31,783 bases of DNA, taken from contig JANNLO010000111.1 in assembly GCA_031396835.1 (NCBI GenBank), forward strand, positions 1 through 31,783, in the 5' to 3' direction. Of the stretch, positions 1 to 7,964 are shown in pieces. Origin of the DNA: Snowella sp031396835. Lineage in GTDB: Bacteria; Cyanobacteriota; Cyanobacteriia; Cyanobacteriales; Microcystaceae. Position 1 is the stretch's first letter. Every line of letters starts with the position of its first letter. Position numbers and translations under genes: made by a program. Under the pieces are notes generated by a model, which was not told where the DNA came from, did not search any database, and worked only from the letters and a program-made list of their open reading frames with translations.

Positions 1-190
1 CCAAAAGACGTTCTTGTTCTTTCGCTCTACGTTGTCCTACTTGACGAAGTAAGCCAGGAGTTGCGACAACAGCCATTTGTTGGGGAATGAGGTAATTGCG
101 TGCATAACCGCGAGCTACTTCTACTAAATCGCCATTTTTACCCAATTTATCGACAGATTTACTTAAAATAAGTTGTACTTGTTTCGACAT
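1..190 (-). CDS. rplI: 50S ribosomal protein L9 (5' part; runs off the window)
   Basis: L9 is a large-subunit ribosomal protein that binds 23S rRNA. Only the first 63 codons are present on the minus strand, starting at the ATG complementary to 188-190. The translation starts MSKQVQLILSKSVDKLGKNG and continues through GDLVEVARGYARNYLIPQ, which is the conserved N-terminal rRNA-binding domain of bacterial L9. The C-terminal domain lies outside the window. The gene diverges from fabD across 147 bp that contain a perfect 10-bp palindrome. Identification is by recognition of the family signature and is secure despite truncation at the window edge. Confidence 0.93.
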   Translation of the reverse strand, partial: MSKQVQLILSKSVDKLGKNGDLVEVARGYARNYLIPQQMAVVATPGLLRQVGQRRAKEQERLL

Positions 191-223
191 AATTTTGATT
201 TTTCCAATTCTAAAAATTAAACA

Positions 224-233
224 CGTGATCACG
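224..233. promoter_or_regulatory. 10-bp perfect palindrome between rplI and fabD
   Basis: CGTGATCACG reads the same on both strands and lies in the divergent spacer between rplI and fabD, 34 bp from the rplI start. It could be an operator, but no regulator is known to me for it; a chance palindrome is possible. Confidence 0.25.
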
Positions 234-294
234 ATCTTCTATCTTACATTCTGTTACTGAGTTAGTGCAATGTTTAATTGCGATGATCAACTCT

Positions 295-303
295 TGATAT
301 AAT
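295..303 (+). promoter_or_regulatory. Extended -10 promoter element for fabD
   Basis: The sequence TGATATAAT is a perfect sigma-70 -10 hexamer (298-303) preceded by the TGn extension. No good -35 hexamer lies at 16-18 bp, which is compatible with an extended -10 promoter. It sits 34 bp upstream of the fabD ATG, giving a leader of about 27 nt. Confidence 0.5.
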
Positions 304-337
304 CTATAAGCTCTTAATTTTACTCAATTAATTACCA

Positions 338-1210
338 ATGACAATAGCGTGGGTATTTCCAGGACAAGGTTCCCAAGCGATCGGGATGGGAAATGATTTA
401 AGCGAACTTCCCATTGCCCAAAATAAATTAATAGAAGCTGAAAAAATTCTCGGTTGGTCTGTGACAGAAAAGTGTAATGGCAACGAAACTGAATTATCTC
501 AGACGCTCTACACTCAACCCTGTTTATACGTTATTGAAAGCATTTTGACGGATTTGTTACGAGAAAAGGGATATCGCCCTGGTTTTGTGGCAGGTCATAG
601 TTTAGGGGAATATTCGGCTCTTTATGCAGCAGAAGTCTTTGATTTTGCGACTGGTTTAAAATTAGTGAAACAACGAGCAATTTTGATGAATGAAGCTGGA
701 GGAGGAAAAATGGCTGCTTTAATGAAATTTGAGCGATCGCAGCTAGAAGAAGTTATTGCCGCTACGCCAAATCTGGTTTTAGCTAATGACAATAGCGAGG
801 AACAAGTGGTTATTTCAGGAACTCCCGCAGCAGTTGATCTTGCCTTGACTCAAATTAAAGCCAAACGGGCTGTGCCGCTCAACGTTTCAGGAGCTTTTCA
901 TTCACCTTTGATGACCGAAGCTGCCGAAGCGTTTCAAGCTATTGTGGCTGATATTTCCTTTAATGATGCCATTTGTCCCGTTCTTTCTAATATTGATCCT
1001 TCCCCAGCAACGATTGGAAAAATTTTAAAAGAGCGTTTGGTAAAACAAATGACGGGTTCGGTACGTTGGCGGGAAATTATGTTGCAATTTTCAGTCTTAG
1101 AGATTAACGAAGTTTGGGAAGTTGGGCCAGGTAAAGTTTTGGCGGGCTTGATCAAACGCAGTTGTCCTGACATTACCTTGAAAAATATTAGTGAGTTTGC
1201 TAATTATTGA
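338..1210 (+). CDS. fabD: Malonyl-CoA:ACP transacylase FabD
   Basis: FabD moves malonyl groups from CoA to acyl carrier protein, supplying the extender unit for type II fatty acid synthesis in the cytosol. The 290-aa protein opens with the FPGQGSQ oxyanion-hole motif (residues 7-13), has the nucleophile elbow GHSLGEYS with catalytic Ser88, Arg113 that binds the malonyl carboxylate, and the catalytic His188 in GAFHSPLM. Length matches the family (about 290-310 aa). It stands alone on the plus strand with its own extended -10 element; other fab genes are not in the window. Start ATG at 338 is placed directly before the conserved N-terminal strand. Confidence 0.95.
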   Translation: MTIAWVFPGQGSQAIGMGNDLSELPIAQNKLIEAEKILGWSVTEKCNGNETELSQTLYTQPCLYVIESILTDLLREKGYRPGFVAGHSLGEYSALYAAEVFDFATGLKLVKQRAILMNEAGGGKMAALMKFERSQLEEVIAATPNLVLANDNSEEQVVISGTPAAVDLALTQIKAKRAVPLNVSGAFHSPLMTEAAEAFQAIVADISFNDAICPVLSNIDPSPATIGKILKERLVKQMTGSVRWREIMLQFSVLEINEVWEVGPGKVLAGLIKRSCPDITLKNISEFANY

Positions 1211-1292
1211 TCTAAAAGTTTGAAAATGTTGGCGATCGCGGATTAGATAGCTCCAAAAATTGGGATAAAGTTGAGTCGGCATAACAATTGTT

Positions 1293-1321
1293 TTGAATAG
1301 TTCCAAACAAATTGCTAAAGT
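1293..1321 (+). promoter_or_regulatory. Putative promoter of the response regulator gene
   Basis: TTGAAT (1293-1298) and TAAAGT (1316-1321) are separated by 17 bp, each matching the sigma-70 consensus at 4 of 6 positions, and the -10 carries an upstream TGn extension (TGC). The start codon follows 29 bp downstream. Weak match, pattern only. Confidence 0.35.
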
Positions 1322-1350
1322 AGTGAACAGATAATTAAGGAGAGTTTTTT

Positions 1351-1917
1351 GTGTCAACCCATAAAATTTTGGTTATTGATGACAGTAAAGTTATTCGGAT
1401 GCGGGTTCGAGATATGTTGCCCCAAGGAAACTTTGAGGTTTTAGAAGCCAGGGATGGGGTCGAAGGCTACAACATGATTCGCAGTGAAAAACCCAATTTG
1501 ATTTTGTTAGATTTTTTGCTCCCAAAAATGAGTGGCTGGGAAGTCTTTCAGGAAGTCCAAAAAGAATATGAACTAAAAAGTATTCCCTTAGTTTTGATGT
1601 CGGGACGCAAAGAAGAGGTTTTAGAAAAACTCTCCGAACCGTTTGAATATTTTACCTTTGTCGAAAAACCTTTTGAACAACGAGAGCTAGTTTCTGCTAT
1701 TAAAGAGGCGATGGCCAAAGCGAAGAAACATCCCAAGCCCGTTGGTTATTCTGCCACCACTCCTCCAGCTGTTCGCTCCACTATTCCAGGTGATAATGCT
1801 GGCATGGCGGAAGAAATTAAGACACTCAAACAACAAATGGCGAAAATGAACGGAGAAATTGAAATGCTCAAGAAGCAATTATCTCAATTAGTCACGTTTA
1901 TTAAGCAAAAACTTTAA
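1351..1917 (+). CDS. CheY-like response regulator with C-terminal coiled coil
   Basis: A receiver domain (residues 4-124) should accept phosphate from a histidine kinase. The acidic pair Asp10-Asp11, phospho-acceptor Asp54, Ser84 and the Lys106-Pro107 switch residues are all present, so it looks phosphorylatable. No DNA-binding or enzymatic output domain follows; instead a Pro/Thr-rich linker (about 125-150) leads to a heptad-like helix (152-188) rich in Lys, Glu and Met, suggesting dimerisation or docking on a partner. Start is GTG at 1351, chosen because AAGGAG lies at an ideal distance. No kinase gene is adjacent, so the pathway is unknown. It ends 12 bp from the convergent sucD gene. Confidence 0.85.
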   Translation: MSTHKILVIDDSKVIRMRVRDMLPQGNFEVLEARDGVEGYNMIRSEKPNLILLDFLLPKMSGWEVFQEVQKEYELKSIPLVLMSGRKEEVLEKLSEPFEYFTFVEKPFEQRELVSAIKEAMAKAKKHPKPVGYSATTPPAVRSTIPGDNAGMAEEIKTLKQQMAKMNGEIEMLKKQLSQLVTFIKQKL

Positions 1918-1929
1918 ATTTTTCTAATA

Positions 1930-2841
1930 TTAATTTTTATCAGCTAAATCTTGATTATTTAATGCGTTTTTAATTAAACTCGGTAATTCCCAGGGTTTTT
2001 TGGCAACAGGAATATTAGCCTTTTCAAAGGCCATAATCGTTTTTTGGACGCTATTAATAACAGGAACAAAATGGGAAAGTTGATTAGCAATAATTGTTGT
2101 TGAATCTCCAAAATGCTTATCTGGAGTGGCATATCGTCCTGTCAAATAACCAATAACTGGTTTTTCGATCGCGGCACTAACATAATCGGCGGCTCGCATT
2201 TCTCCATTACTATTGGGTTGACCAAGAAGAACGATTACCTCTGTTTGATCATCTTCTTCAAGAATTTGTAGCCACTGTTCAAAGTTAGAACCAATCAGTC
2301 CATCCGTCCCCAAACTAACGACAAGGGATTGCCCCAGACCTGCTTTGGTTAATTCGCTGCCAATATCATCGGTAAGGGCATCGCAATGACTGATAATACC
2401 AATCTTACCAAGACTATAGCTATTGGTATTTAACGTTCCCACGCTCAACTTATCTGGTATTAACAATCCCTGACTTCCTGATCCCAAAATAAAAGTGTTG
2501 GTGGCTTCTGCTTTTCTGAGGAGATGGATCATGTCCAAAGGTGGAACGCCTTCTGATACGATAATTAATTGTCGAATTCCTCCTGCGATCGCCTCCAGGG
2601 ATGCATCCAAAACTTCATAGGCGGGATTCAAAATCACGGACATATCCACAGATCCTGATTCACGCAGGGCTTCTTCGACCAAATCAAAAACGGGAATGTT
2701 GCTTAAGTTTTCTCCTCCAGATCCAGCACTTACACCTGCAACTAATTTTGTTCCATAAGCTTGCATCTGGGCGGCATAATAGGCTCCAAGAGGATGATTA
2801 ATGCCTTGTAATAGGACTTTACTGTCAGATTGCCATTTCAT
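1930..2841 (-). CDS. sucD: Succinyl-CoA ligase alpha-like subunit lacking catalytic residues
   Basis: By overall sequence this is the alpha subunit of succinyl-CoA synthetase, the ATP-dependent succinate/succinyl-CoA step of the TCA cycle. The CoA-binding Rossmann half is recognisable (SKVLLQGINHPLG, YGTKLVAGVSAG, GSNFEQWLQILEEDDQTE). However, the phosphohistidine motif normally reading GHAGA is GDSTT here, with Asp246 where E. coli has His246; the supporting Glu208 is Gln208; the GPNCPG loop is GSGSQG (120-125); and SRSGTLT is SHCDALT. Length (303 aa) is normal and the frame is intact, arguing against simple decay. Downstream of sucC by 87 bp, same strand. It may be a non-catalytic or repurposed paralogue, or the true ligase may be elsewhere. 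Confidence 0.8.
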   Translation of the reverse strand: MKWQSDSKVLLQGINHPLGAYYAAQMQAYGTKLVAGVSAGSGGENLSNIPVFDLVEEALRESGSVDMSVILNPAYEVLDASLEAIAGGIRQLIIVSEGVPPLDMIHLLRKAEATNTFILGSGSQGLLIPDKLSVGTLNTNSYSLGKIGIISHCDALTDDIGSELTKAGLGQSLVVSLGTDGLIGSNFEQWLQILEEDDQTEVIVLLGQPNSNGEMRAADYVSAAIEKPVIGYLTGRYATPDKHFGDSTTIIANQLSHFVPVINSVQKTIMAFEKANIPVAKKPWELPSLIKNALNNQDLADKN

Positions 2842-2928
2842 AGATTTTTGCCATTCTAAAATATTTTTTGCGGAGAGATTGGGCGATTTGTTTTTTCAGA
2901 GACGAATTTTGTTCTAACTTTTAACTAA

Positions 2929-4131
2929 TTATTCAGATTCAGCAAGAGAAAGTGTGTCGGCGATCGCCTGCTCTAAGGAGCTGCTCCAATAAATAGGCAA
3001 CGTAGAAACTTTGGCTTGAAAGGGTTCTAATTTTCCATTAACCAGACGAATGACGATGGGAATTGATTCTATTGTTAAATTTTCTTTGAGCGGAGGTCGT
3101 TCTCGACTCAGGGAAATTGAGCCAGTTGCTCTCGGTATGCGGTCATCACTTTTAGGCAAAATAGTAGGTTGGAGATAATTAGAAATCAATTCTGCGATCG
3201 CTTCGGAGGTTTCAGCAGTGCCTAAAATATTAATTAGAATTACTTTTATTTTGGGTAATGTTTGCATTTTTTCTAGGGACATTTTTAATTGTTGAGTCAA
3301 CAATAAATTAGGATTATTATCCTCTAAAATAAAAGCTCCAACTAAATTTCCTTGCTGTTCTCGGATTAAATCCCAACTGGTAAGAGCCAGTCCATAACTA
3401 TTACAAATTAGACCAATTTGTCCTGATTGCAAATTTCCTTTAAGCCATTGCAATGGATGGGCAAAACTAGATTCAGTATTGGTTAGTAAAAGTAGGTCAG
3501 GATGTCGGGCGATCGCGCTATTATTAACCGTAATTTTGCCGTCTAAAGCCATCACTTCTCCCGTATTTTTAACCCCTAGTGGATTAATTTCTATCAGGTC
3601 TAAATCCTTATTTAAAAAGAGGTGATACATTTTTTCTAAAATATCACTGACAACATTAATTAATTCTCCAGTTAATCCCATTTTGATCGCTAAATGACGG
3701 GCATGAAAAGCTGAAAAATCTTCTGTTAAAATGACTTTCTGCATACATTGCAAGAGGATTTCTACATTCATACCGCCTTTACTAGAACCTAATAAAACAG
3801 GGCATTGCAGTTGATAATCCAAGACAATTGCTAAAAAGAATTCTAACTGACTATCGTAATGAGCCTCCGCCAAAATAACGTTAGGATACTCATCTAAAAT
3901 GCTTAGATTGAAAATAGCTGAGGCCGCCGCGATCGCATCAATTGTATTTTCAACAAAACGAATACCGCCAACTTTTCCCCGACCACCTGCTCGAACTTGG
4001 GATTTCAAAACGAGTGGATAAGGAATTTGTAGGCGTTTTAGTTCCCCAATATTATGAATAGTTTGGGACGGTAAGGTCGGAATACCTACTTGTTGAAAAA
4101 GTTCTTTGGCTTGATATTCTAATAAATCCAT
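2929..4131 (-). CDS. sucC: Succinyl-CoA ligase beta-like subunit, degenerate C-terminal half
   Basis: This 400-aa protein aligns with SucC, the ATP-grasp beta subunit that binds nucleotide and pairs with SucD. The ATP-grasp half is well kept: LEYQAKELF at the N-terminus, VRAGGRGKVGG (46-56), LIEINPL (179-185) and LDGKI (196-200). The C-terminal CoA-ligase half is worn: the usual NGAGLAM is NSYGLAL (244-250), the glycine-rich DVGGGA loop is LEDNNP (269-274), NIFGG is NILGT (301-305), and a polar insertion of about 30 residues sits near 322-352. It is the first gene of the pair with sucD. The decay on both subunits at their shared active site suggests loss or change of catalysis rather than a sequencing error. 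Confidence 0.8.
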   Translation of the reverse strand: MDLLEYQAKELFQQVGIPTLPSQTIHNIGELKRLQIPYPLVLKSQVRAGGRGKVGGIRFVENTIDAIAAASAIFNLSILDEYPNVILAEAHYDSQLEFFLAIVLDYQLQCPVLLGSSKGGMNVEILLQCMQKVILTEDFSAFHARHLAIKMGLTGELINVVSDILEKMYHLFLNKDLDLIEINPLGVKNTGEVMALDGKITVNNSAIARHPDLLLLTNTESSFAHPLQWLKGNLQSGQIGLICNSYGLALTSWDLIREQQGNLVGAFILEDNNPNLLLTQQLKMSLEKMQTLPKIKVILINILGTAETSEAIAELISNYLQPTILPKSDDRIPRATGSISLSRERPPLKENLTIESIPIVIRLVNGKLEPFQAKVSTLPIYWSSSLEQAIADTLSLAESE

Positions 4132-4336
4132 ATTGGCTATTAATTGTATTAAGAATCATACTCAGAATCGTCGAAACAGAATTGTTAATTTACTCCAATT
4201 TTTCTTATTTACCCTTACTCTAAATAAAGAAGGAGTAACCTGATCTTGATTGCTTTCTTGGGCAGAAATTGAATCAATGACTCTCGGCATTTACCTTTAG
4301 TTTACAGGTAGTCTTCCTCAATCTGAGATTAGTGTT

Positions 4337-6073
4337 ATGGAAAAAACAGTTATTAGTAAAATTGATCTTGAGCAATTAGCAGGACAATTGTACCAACTTT
4401 TGCGGTCAGATGCGATCGCGTTTACCCCTTTACAGGTTAATTGTTCTTTCTCGGAAGAAACATTAATTATTATTATTCAGGTGCCACAAACCCCTACTCT
4501 AGAAACGACGGCAACCTTTTCTTGTGTGCGAGAGTTTTTAGATCTTCAGGATATTTCCTCCCTGTTTCCCGCCAGAATTGTTTTAACAGTTGACGATGAT
4601 GATCAATTTTCTTCCACAGCCAATGGAGAGATTCAGCAAATAACGCGAATGACAGCGACTTTTCCTTTACAAAAGCCAACGCGGAATCGAGGGAAAATAG
4701 TTCGTCGGCAAATGACTCAAACCTCTCTTTTTAACAAAAATAATCTTCGTATTCCCGATTTTTCTAGAAAAAAAAATTCTGATCATTTTCCGACCAAAAT
4801 CATCTTGGGATTAGGGCTAGGTTTAGGAATTCTTATTATCGGATTGTATGGATTAAGTGATCCTTGTGTAACGGGAAACTGTCCTTCTCTAACTAAAGCA
4901 GAGTTTTTGACCAAAAGTTCTCTTATTGCCCTCAACCCAGATTCTTCTAATAGTTTATTAACTACTAGACAACAATTTATTCAAGCTCTTCAGCAACTGC
5001 AATCTATTCCGTGGTGGTCGCCTTCTATTTCCAAAGTCAATCGTTTAAAAACTGAATATCAAGATATTTTAAAGGAAATTGATTTAATTACTGTAGCGAT
5101 CACAACGGGCAATCAAGCTACTTTTTTAATGCAAAAATCTTCTTTATCAATTACTCACTGGCAAACCACTCAAAATCTTTTACAAAAAGCAATAGATCAG
5201 CTCGATCAGCTTTCACCAAAAAGCAAATTCAAATCTTTTGCGATCGCCAAACAACAAAAATATCAACAGATTTTACAGTTTACTAATCAACGCTTAGATC
5301 AAGAACAAGAAGCAAATGCGAGTTTTGACCAAGCCCTGAAAATAGCTAGACTTGCTAAAATTCAAGAAAATATGGCTCAATCTAGCGAAGATTTTGGAGT
5401 AATTTCTTCAACTTGGAAAAAAGCAATTCAATCTCTTCAAAATATTAATCAAGGGACAACTCCTTATTATAAAACTACAAAACTTTTAGAGCTTTATGGT
5501 CAAGAATTTAAAAATATTGACAGCCGCAAAAATCAAGAGCAAATAGCAAAAATTGCTTATCAACAAGCTATTCAAGAAGGAAAAAAAGCAGAAAAAGCAG
5601 AAAGTTCTCAGCAATGGTCTGTAGCAATTTCTCACTGGAATAATGCTTTAACTTATCTAAAACAAATTTTTCCCAACACGTTTCAGGCAACTACAATTAA
5701 ACCAATTTTAACTAATTATACACTCTCTTTAAAACAAGCTCAAGCAAATTTTACAATAGCGAATCAGTCTCAAAATGTCAAAGATAATTTGGCAAAAATT
5801 TGTTCTCAACAGGGCAAGCTTTGTGATTATTCGATCAACAAAAAAGGCATCAAAGTAAAACTAACTTCCTCCTATCTTCAGCAACTTTGGGATTTATCAA
5901 TTCAAGCCAAACTGCGAGCTAATGTGCAAGAACAAGCTGGAATTTTGAATCATCTTTCTCGTTTAGAACAAAGTTTTCAAATAATTAGTAATACAGCAAA
6001 AATTCCCTTAGAAGTTTATAATTCTAAAGGTAATTTAATGACAATTTATAATCCTATTCATCTAAAACAATGA
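4337..6073 (+). CDS. One-pass membrane protein with long helical extracytoplasmic region, unknown function
   Basis: I do not recognise a named family. The 578-aa protein has a soluble N-terminal part (1-145, mixed strands and helices), a basic stretch, one strongly hydrophobic segment at about 153-172 (ILGLGLGLGILIIGLYGL), and then a two-cysteine motif, DPCVTGNCPSL. The remaining 400 residues are almost entirely Gln/Lys/Ala-rich helix, with repeated W-x3-I/A-x2-L elements reminiscent of TPR-like pairs (for example WKKAIQSLQNI and WNNALTYLKQI). The positively charged flank before the segment suggests the helical part is outside the cytoplasm. It overlaps the next gene by 4 nt (ATGA), so the two are probably co-translated. 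Likely a conserved cyanobacterial hypothetical. Confidence 0.8.
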   Translation: MEKTVISKIDLEQLAGQLYQLLRSDAIAFTPLQVNCSFSEETLIIIIQVPQTPTLETTATFSCVREFLDLQDISSLFPARIVLTVDDDDQFSSTANGEIQQITRMTATFPLQKPTRNRGKIVRRQMTQTSLFNKNNLRIPDFSRKKNSDHFPTKIILGLGLGLGILIIGLYGLSDPCVTGNCPSLTKAEFLTKSSLIALNPDSSNSLLTTRQQFIQALQQLQSIPWWSPSISKVNRLKTEYQDILKEIDLITVAITTGNQATFLMQKSSLSITHWQTTQNLLQKAIDQLDQLSPKSKFKSFAIAKQQKYQQILQFTNQRLDQEQEANASFDQALKIARLAKIQENMAQSSEDFGVISSTWKKAIQSLQNINQGTTPYYKTTKLLELYGQEFKNIDSRKNQEQIAKIAYQQAIQEGKKAEKAESSQQWSVAISHWNNALTYLKQIFPNTFQATTIKPILTNYTLSLKQAQANFTIANQSQNVKDNLAKICSQQGKLCDYSINKKGIKVKLTSSYLQQLWDLSIQAKLRANVQEQAGILNHLSRLEQSFQIISNTAKIPLEVYNSKGNLMTIYNPIHLKQ

Positions 6074-6726
6074 CAAACACAGCCATTTCCTCCCCCGTTT
6101 ATCAAGGACAATTTGGAGAATTTACCATTACCGAACGCGATCGCCTAGATGTTATTCTTTATCGAGGAGGATTAGCTTTAGCCGCACTCACTTTTGCAAT
6201 TGGTTGTGGACTCATCTTTTGGCAAGGCCCAACTCCTTTGGTTTTACAACTTTTAACTCCTTTGTTTGCCTTATTTTCTTTAGGATTAGGAATGAGTTTA
6301 GTCTTAATTCATATTTATGTTGTTGCACTGCATCGGTTATTACAAATCTTTTGGGCGATCGGCACAATTACAAGTTTAATATTGACAATTTATAGTTCAG
6401 AACCTTTAGCACTATTTGTTTATAATAATCCTCTTTCATTATTAGGAGTAGGGTTTACTTTTGCCGCTTTAACAGGCATTTTTTTCAAAGAAGCTTTTTG
6501 CTTTAATCGTTTAGAAACAAAGATATTAACTTTTTTAGTTCCTGGCTTATTACTAGGACATTTATTCTCTATTTTACCTCTCATTTTTGAACAAATATTG
6601 TTAGCAGTTTGGGCAATATTTTTTATGATCTTTGCTATCAGAAAAGCGATACAAGCGGTTCCTCCTGATATTGGTGATAAATCTGTTTTTATCTATTTAA
6701 AACAACAAAAAATAGTCAACCATTAA
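6070..6726 (+). CDS. DUF2301 integral membrane protein
   Basis: A 218-aa protein of the cyanobacterial/plastid DUF2301 type, recognised by the N-terminal FTITERDRLDVILYRGGLA followed by about six hydrophobic spans (near 31-51, 55-85, 90-108, 113-137, 150-168 and 172-192). The short N-terminus before the first span is probably cytoplasmic. Function is unknown to me. Its ATG lies inside the stop region of the preceding one-pass membrane protein gene (ATGA overlap), implying translational coupling and possibly a shared membrane complex. The next gene, thiO, starts 150 bp later and probably has separate expression. Confidence 0.8.
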   Translation: MTNTAISSPVYQGQFGEFTITERDRLDVILYRGGLALAALTFAIGCGLIFWQGPTPLVLQLLTPLFALFSLGLGMSLVLIHIYVVALHRLLQIFWAIGTITSLILTIYSSEPLALFVYNNPLSLLGVGFTFAALTGIFFKEAFCFNRLETKILTFLVPGLLLGHLFSILPLIFEQILLAVWAIFFMIFAIRKAIQAVPPDIGDKSVFIYLKQQKIVNH

Positions 6727-6876
6727 GATCAATAAAAATACTGCAATCTGGATTTTTTGCTCGACTTAATACAAATATTTTGAAAGGTTTTAAGAAAGAT
6801 CTTATTTATTCCTCTTGGCTGACCAATTCTTAAAGCGTGTACGGTGTAAAATACAAAGAAAATCAATTTAGCAGTC

Positions 6877-7944
6877 ATGAAAGTAGCAGACATTTTAATT
6901 ATTGGAGGCGGAATTATTGGATTGGCGATCGCCGTTGAATTGAGACAAAGAGGTGCAAAAGTCACGCTTCTAAGTCGAGATTTTCAACAAGCTGCGAGTC
7001 ATGCTGCTGCTGGAATGTTGGCTCCTTCTGCTGAACAAATTCCCCTGAGTCCGATGTTAGATTTGTGTCTGCGATCGCGAAAACTTTATCCAGATTGGAT
7101 CAGTAAATTAGAAAATTTAACGGGCTTAGAAACGGGCTATAATCCTTGCGGAATCGTGTCTCCTGTGTTTGAAATTCCTGATACTTTTACTCCTATTTCA
7201 ACCCATTCAATCTGGCTTGATCAGACAGAAATTTACACTTTTCAACCAGGTTTAAGCCCAGAAATTATTGGCGGCTGGTGGCATCCCGAAGATGGACAAG
7301 TTGATAACCGTAAATTAGTCAATGCTTTACGACAAGCAGCCGAAATTTTAGGAGTAGAAATTCAAGAAGGTGTTGCAGTTAAATCTATTATTCAAAAATC
7401 AGGGAAGATCGAGAAAGTTTTCACAACAAAGGGAGAATTTCAAGCAGCAACCTATCTTTTAGCAACGGGTTCTTGGACATCAGAATTATTTTCTTTGCCT
7501 GTGCGTCCAATTAAAGGACAAATGTTAGCCCTGAGAATGCCCCGCGATCGCTTTTTGGAACGAGTAATATTTGGCCCAAATACCTATTTAGTACCTCGAA
7601 AAGATGGCCGTTTAATCATTGGCGCAACCTCAGAAGAAGTGGGTTGGACTCCTGAGAATACGCCCCAAGGAATTTATGATCTTTTAGAAAGGGCAATGGG
7701 ACTTTATCCCGATCTGAAAAATTGGACGATTGAAGATTTTTGGTACGGATTTCGGCCAGGCACGGCTGACGAATTGCCCATTTTAGGGACGAGTGCTTGT
7801 GATAATCTGATTTTGGCAACAGGTCATTATCGCAATGGCATTTTATTAGCTCCTATCACTGCGTCTCTCATTGCTGACTTAATGATTAATCAACTTTCTG
7901 ATCCTTTGTTAAAGTTTTTTAACAGTGATCGCTTTTTCCTATAA
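6877..7944 (+). CDS. thiO: Glycine oxidase ThiO (FAD-dependent)
   Basis: ThiO oxidises glycine to dehydroglycine (iminoacetate), the nitrogen and carbon donor for the thiazole ring of thiamine. The 355-aa protein begins with a dinucleotide-binding fold (ILIIGGGIIGLAIAVELR, glycines 10-15), continues as a D-amino-acid-oxidase-like domain, has LPVRPIKGQMLALR in the middle and closes with the FAD-contacting GHYRNGILLAPITA. It precedes thiG by 20 bp in a different frame. In several cyanobacteria ThiO and ThiG form a single bifunctional polypeptide; here they are clearly two genes. No TPP riboswitch signature is visible upstream. Confidence 0.92.
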   Translation: MKVADILIIGGGIIGLAIAVELRQRGAKVTLLSRDFQQAASHAAAGMLAPSAEQIPLSPMLDLCLRSRKLYPDWISKLENLTGLETGYNPCGIVSPVFEIPDTFTPISTHSIWLDQTEIYTFQPGLSPEIIGGWWHPEDGQVDNRKLVNALRQAAEILGVEIQEGVAVKSIIQKSGKIEKVFTTKGEFQAATYLLATGSWTSELFSLPVRPIKGQMLALRMPRDRFLERVIFGPNTYLVPRKDGRLIIGATSEEVGWTPENTPQGIYDLLERAMGLYPDLKNWTIEDFWYGFRPGTADELPILGTSACDNLILATGHYRNGILLAPITASLIADLMINQLSDPLLKFFNSDRFFL

Positions 7945-7964
7945 ACCTACTTGTTATTTAAATT

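Noticed and set aside
6727..6876. TPP riboswitch upstream of thiO
   Set aside because: No CUGAGA-type core or matching second box is visible in the 150-bp spacer.
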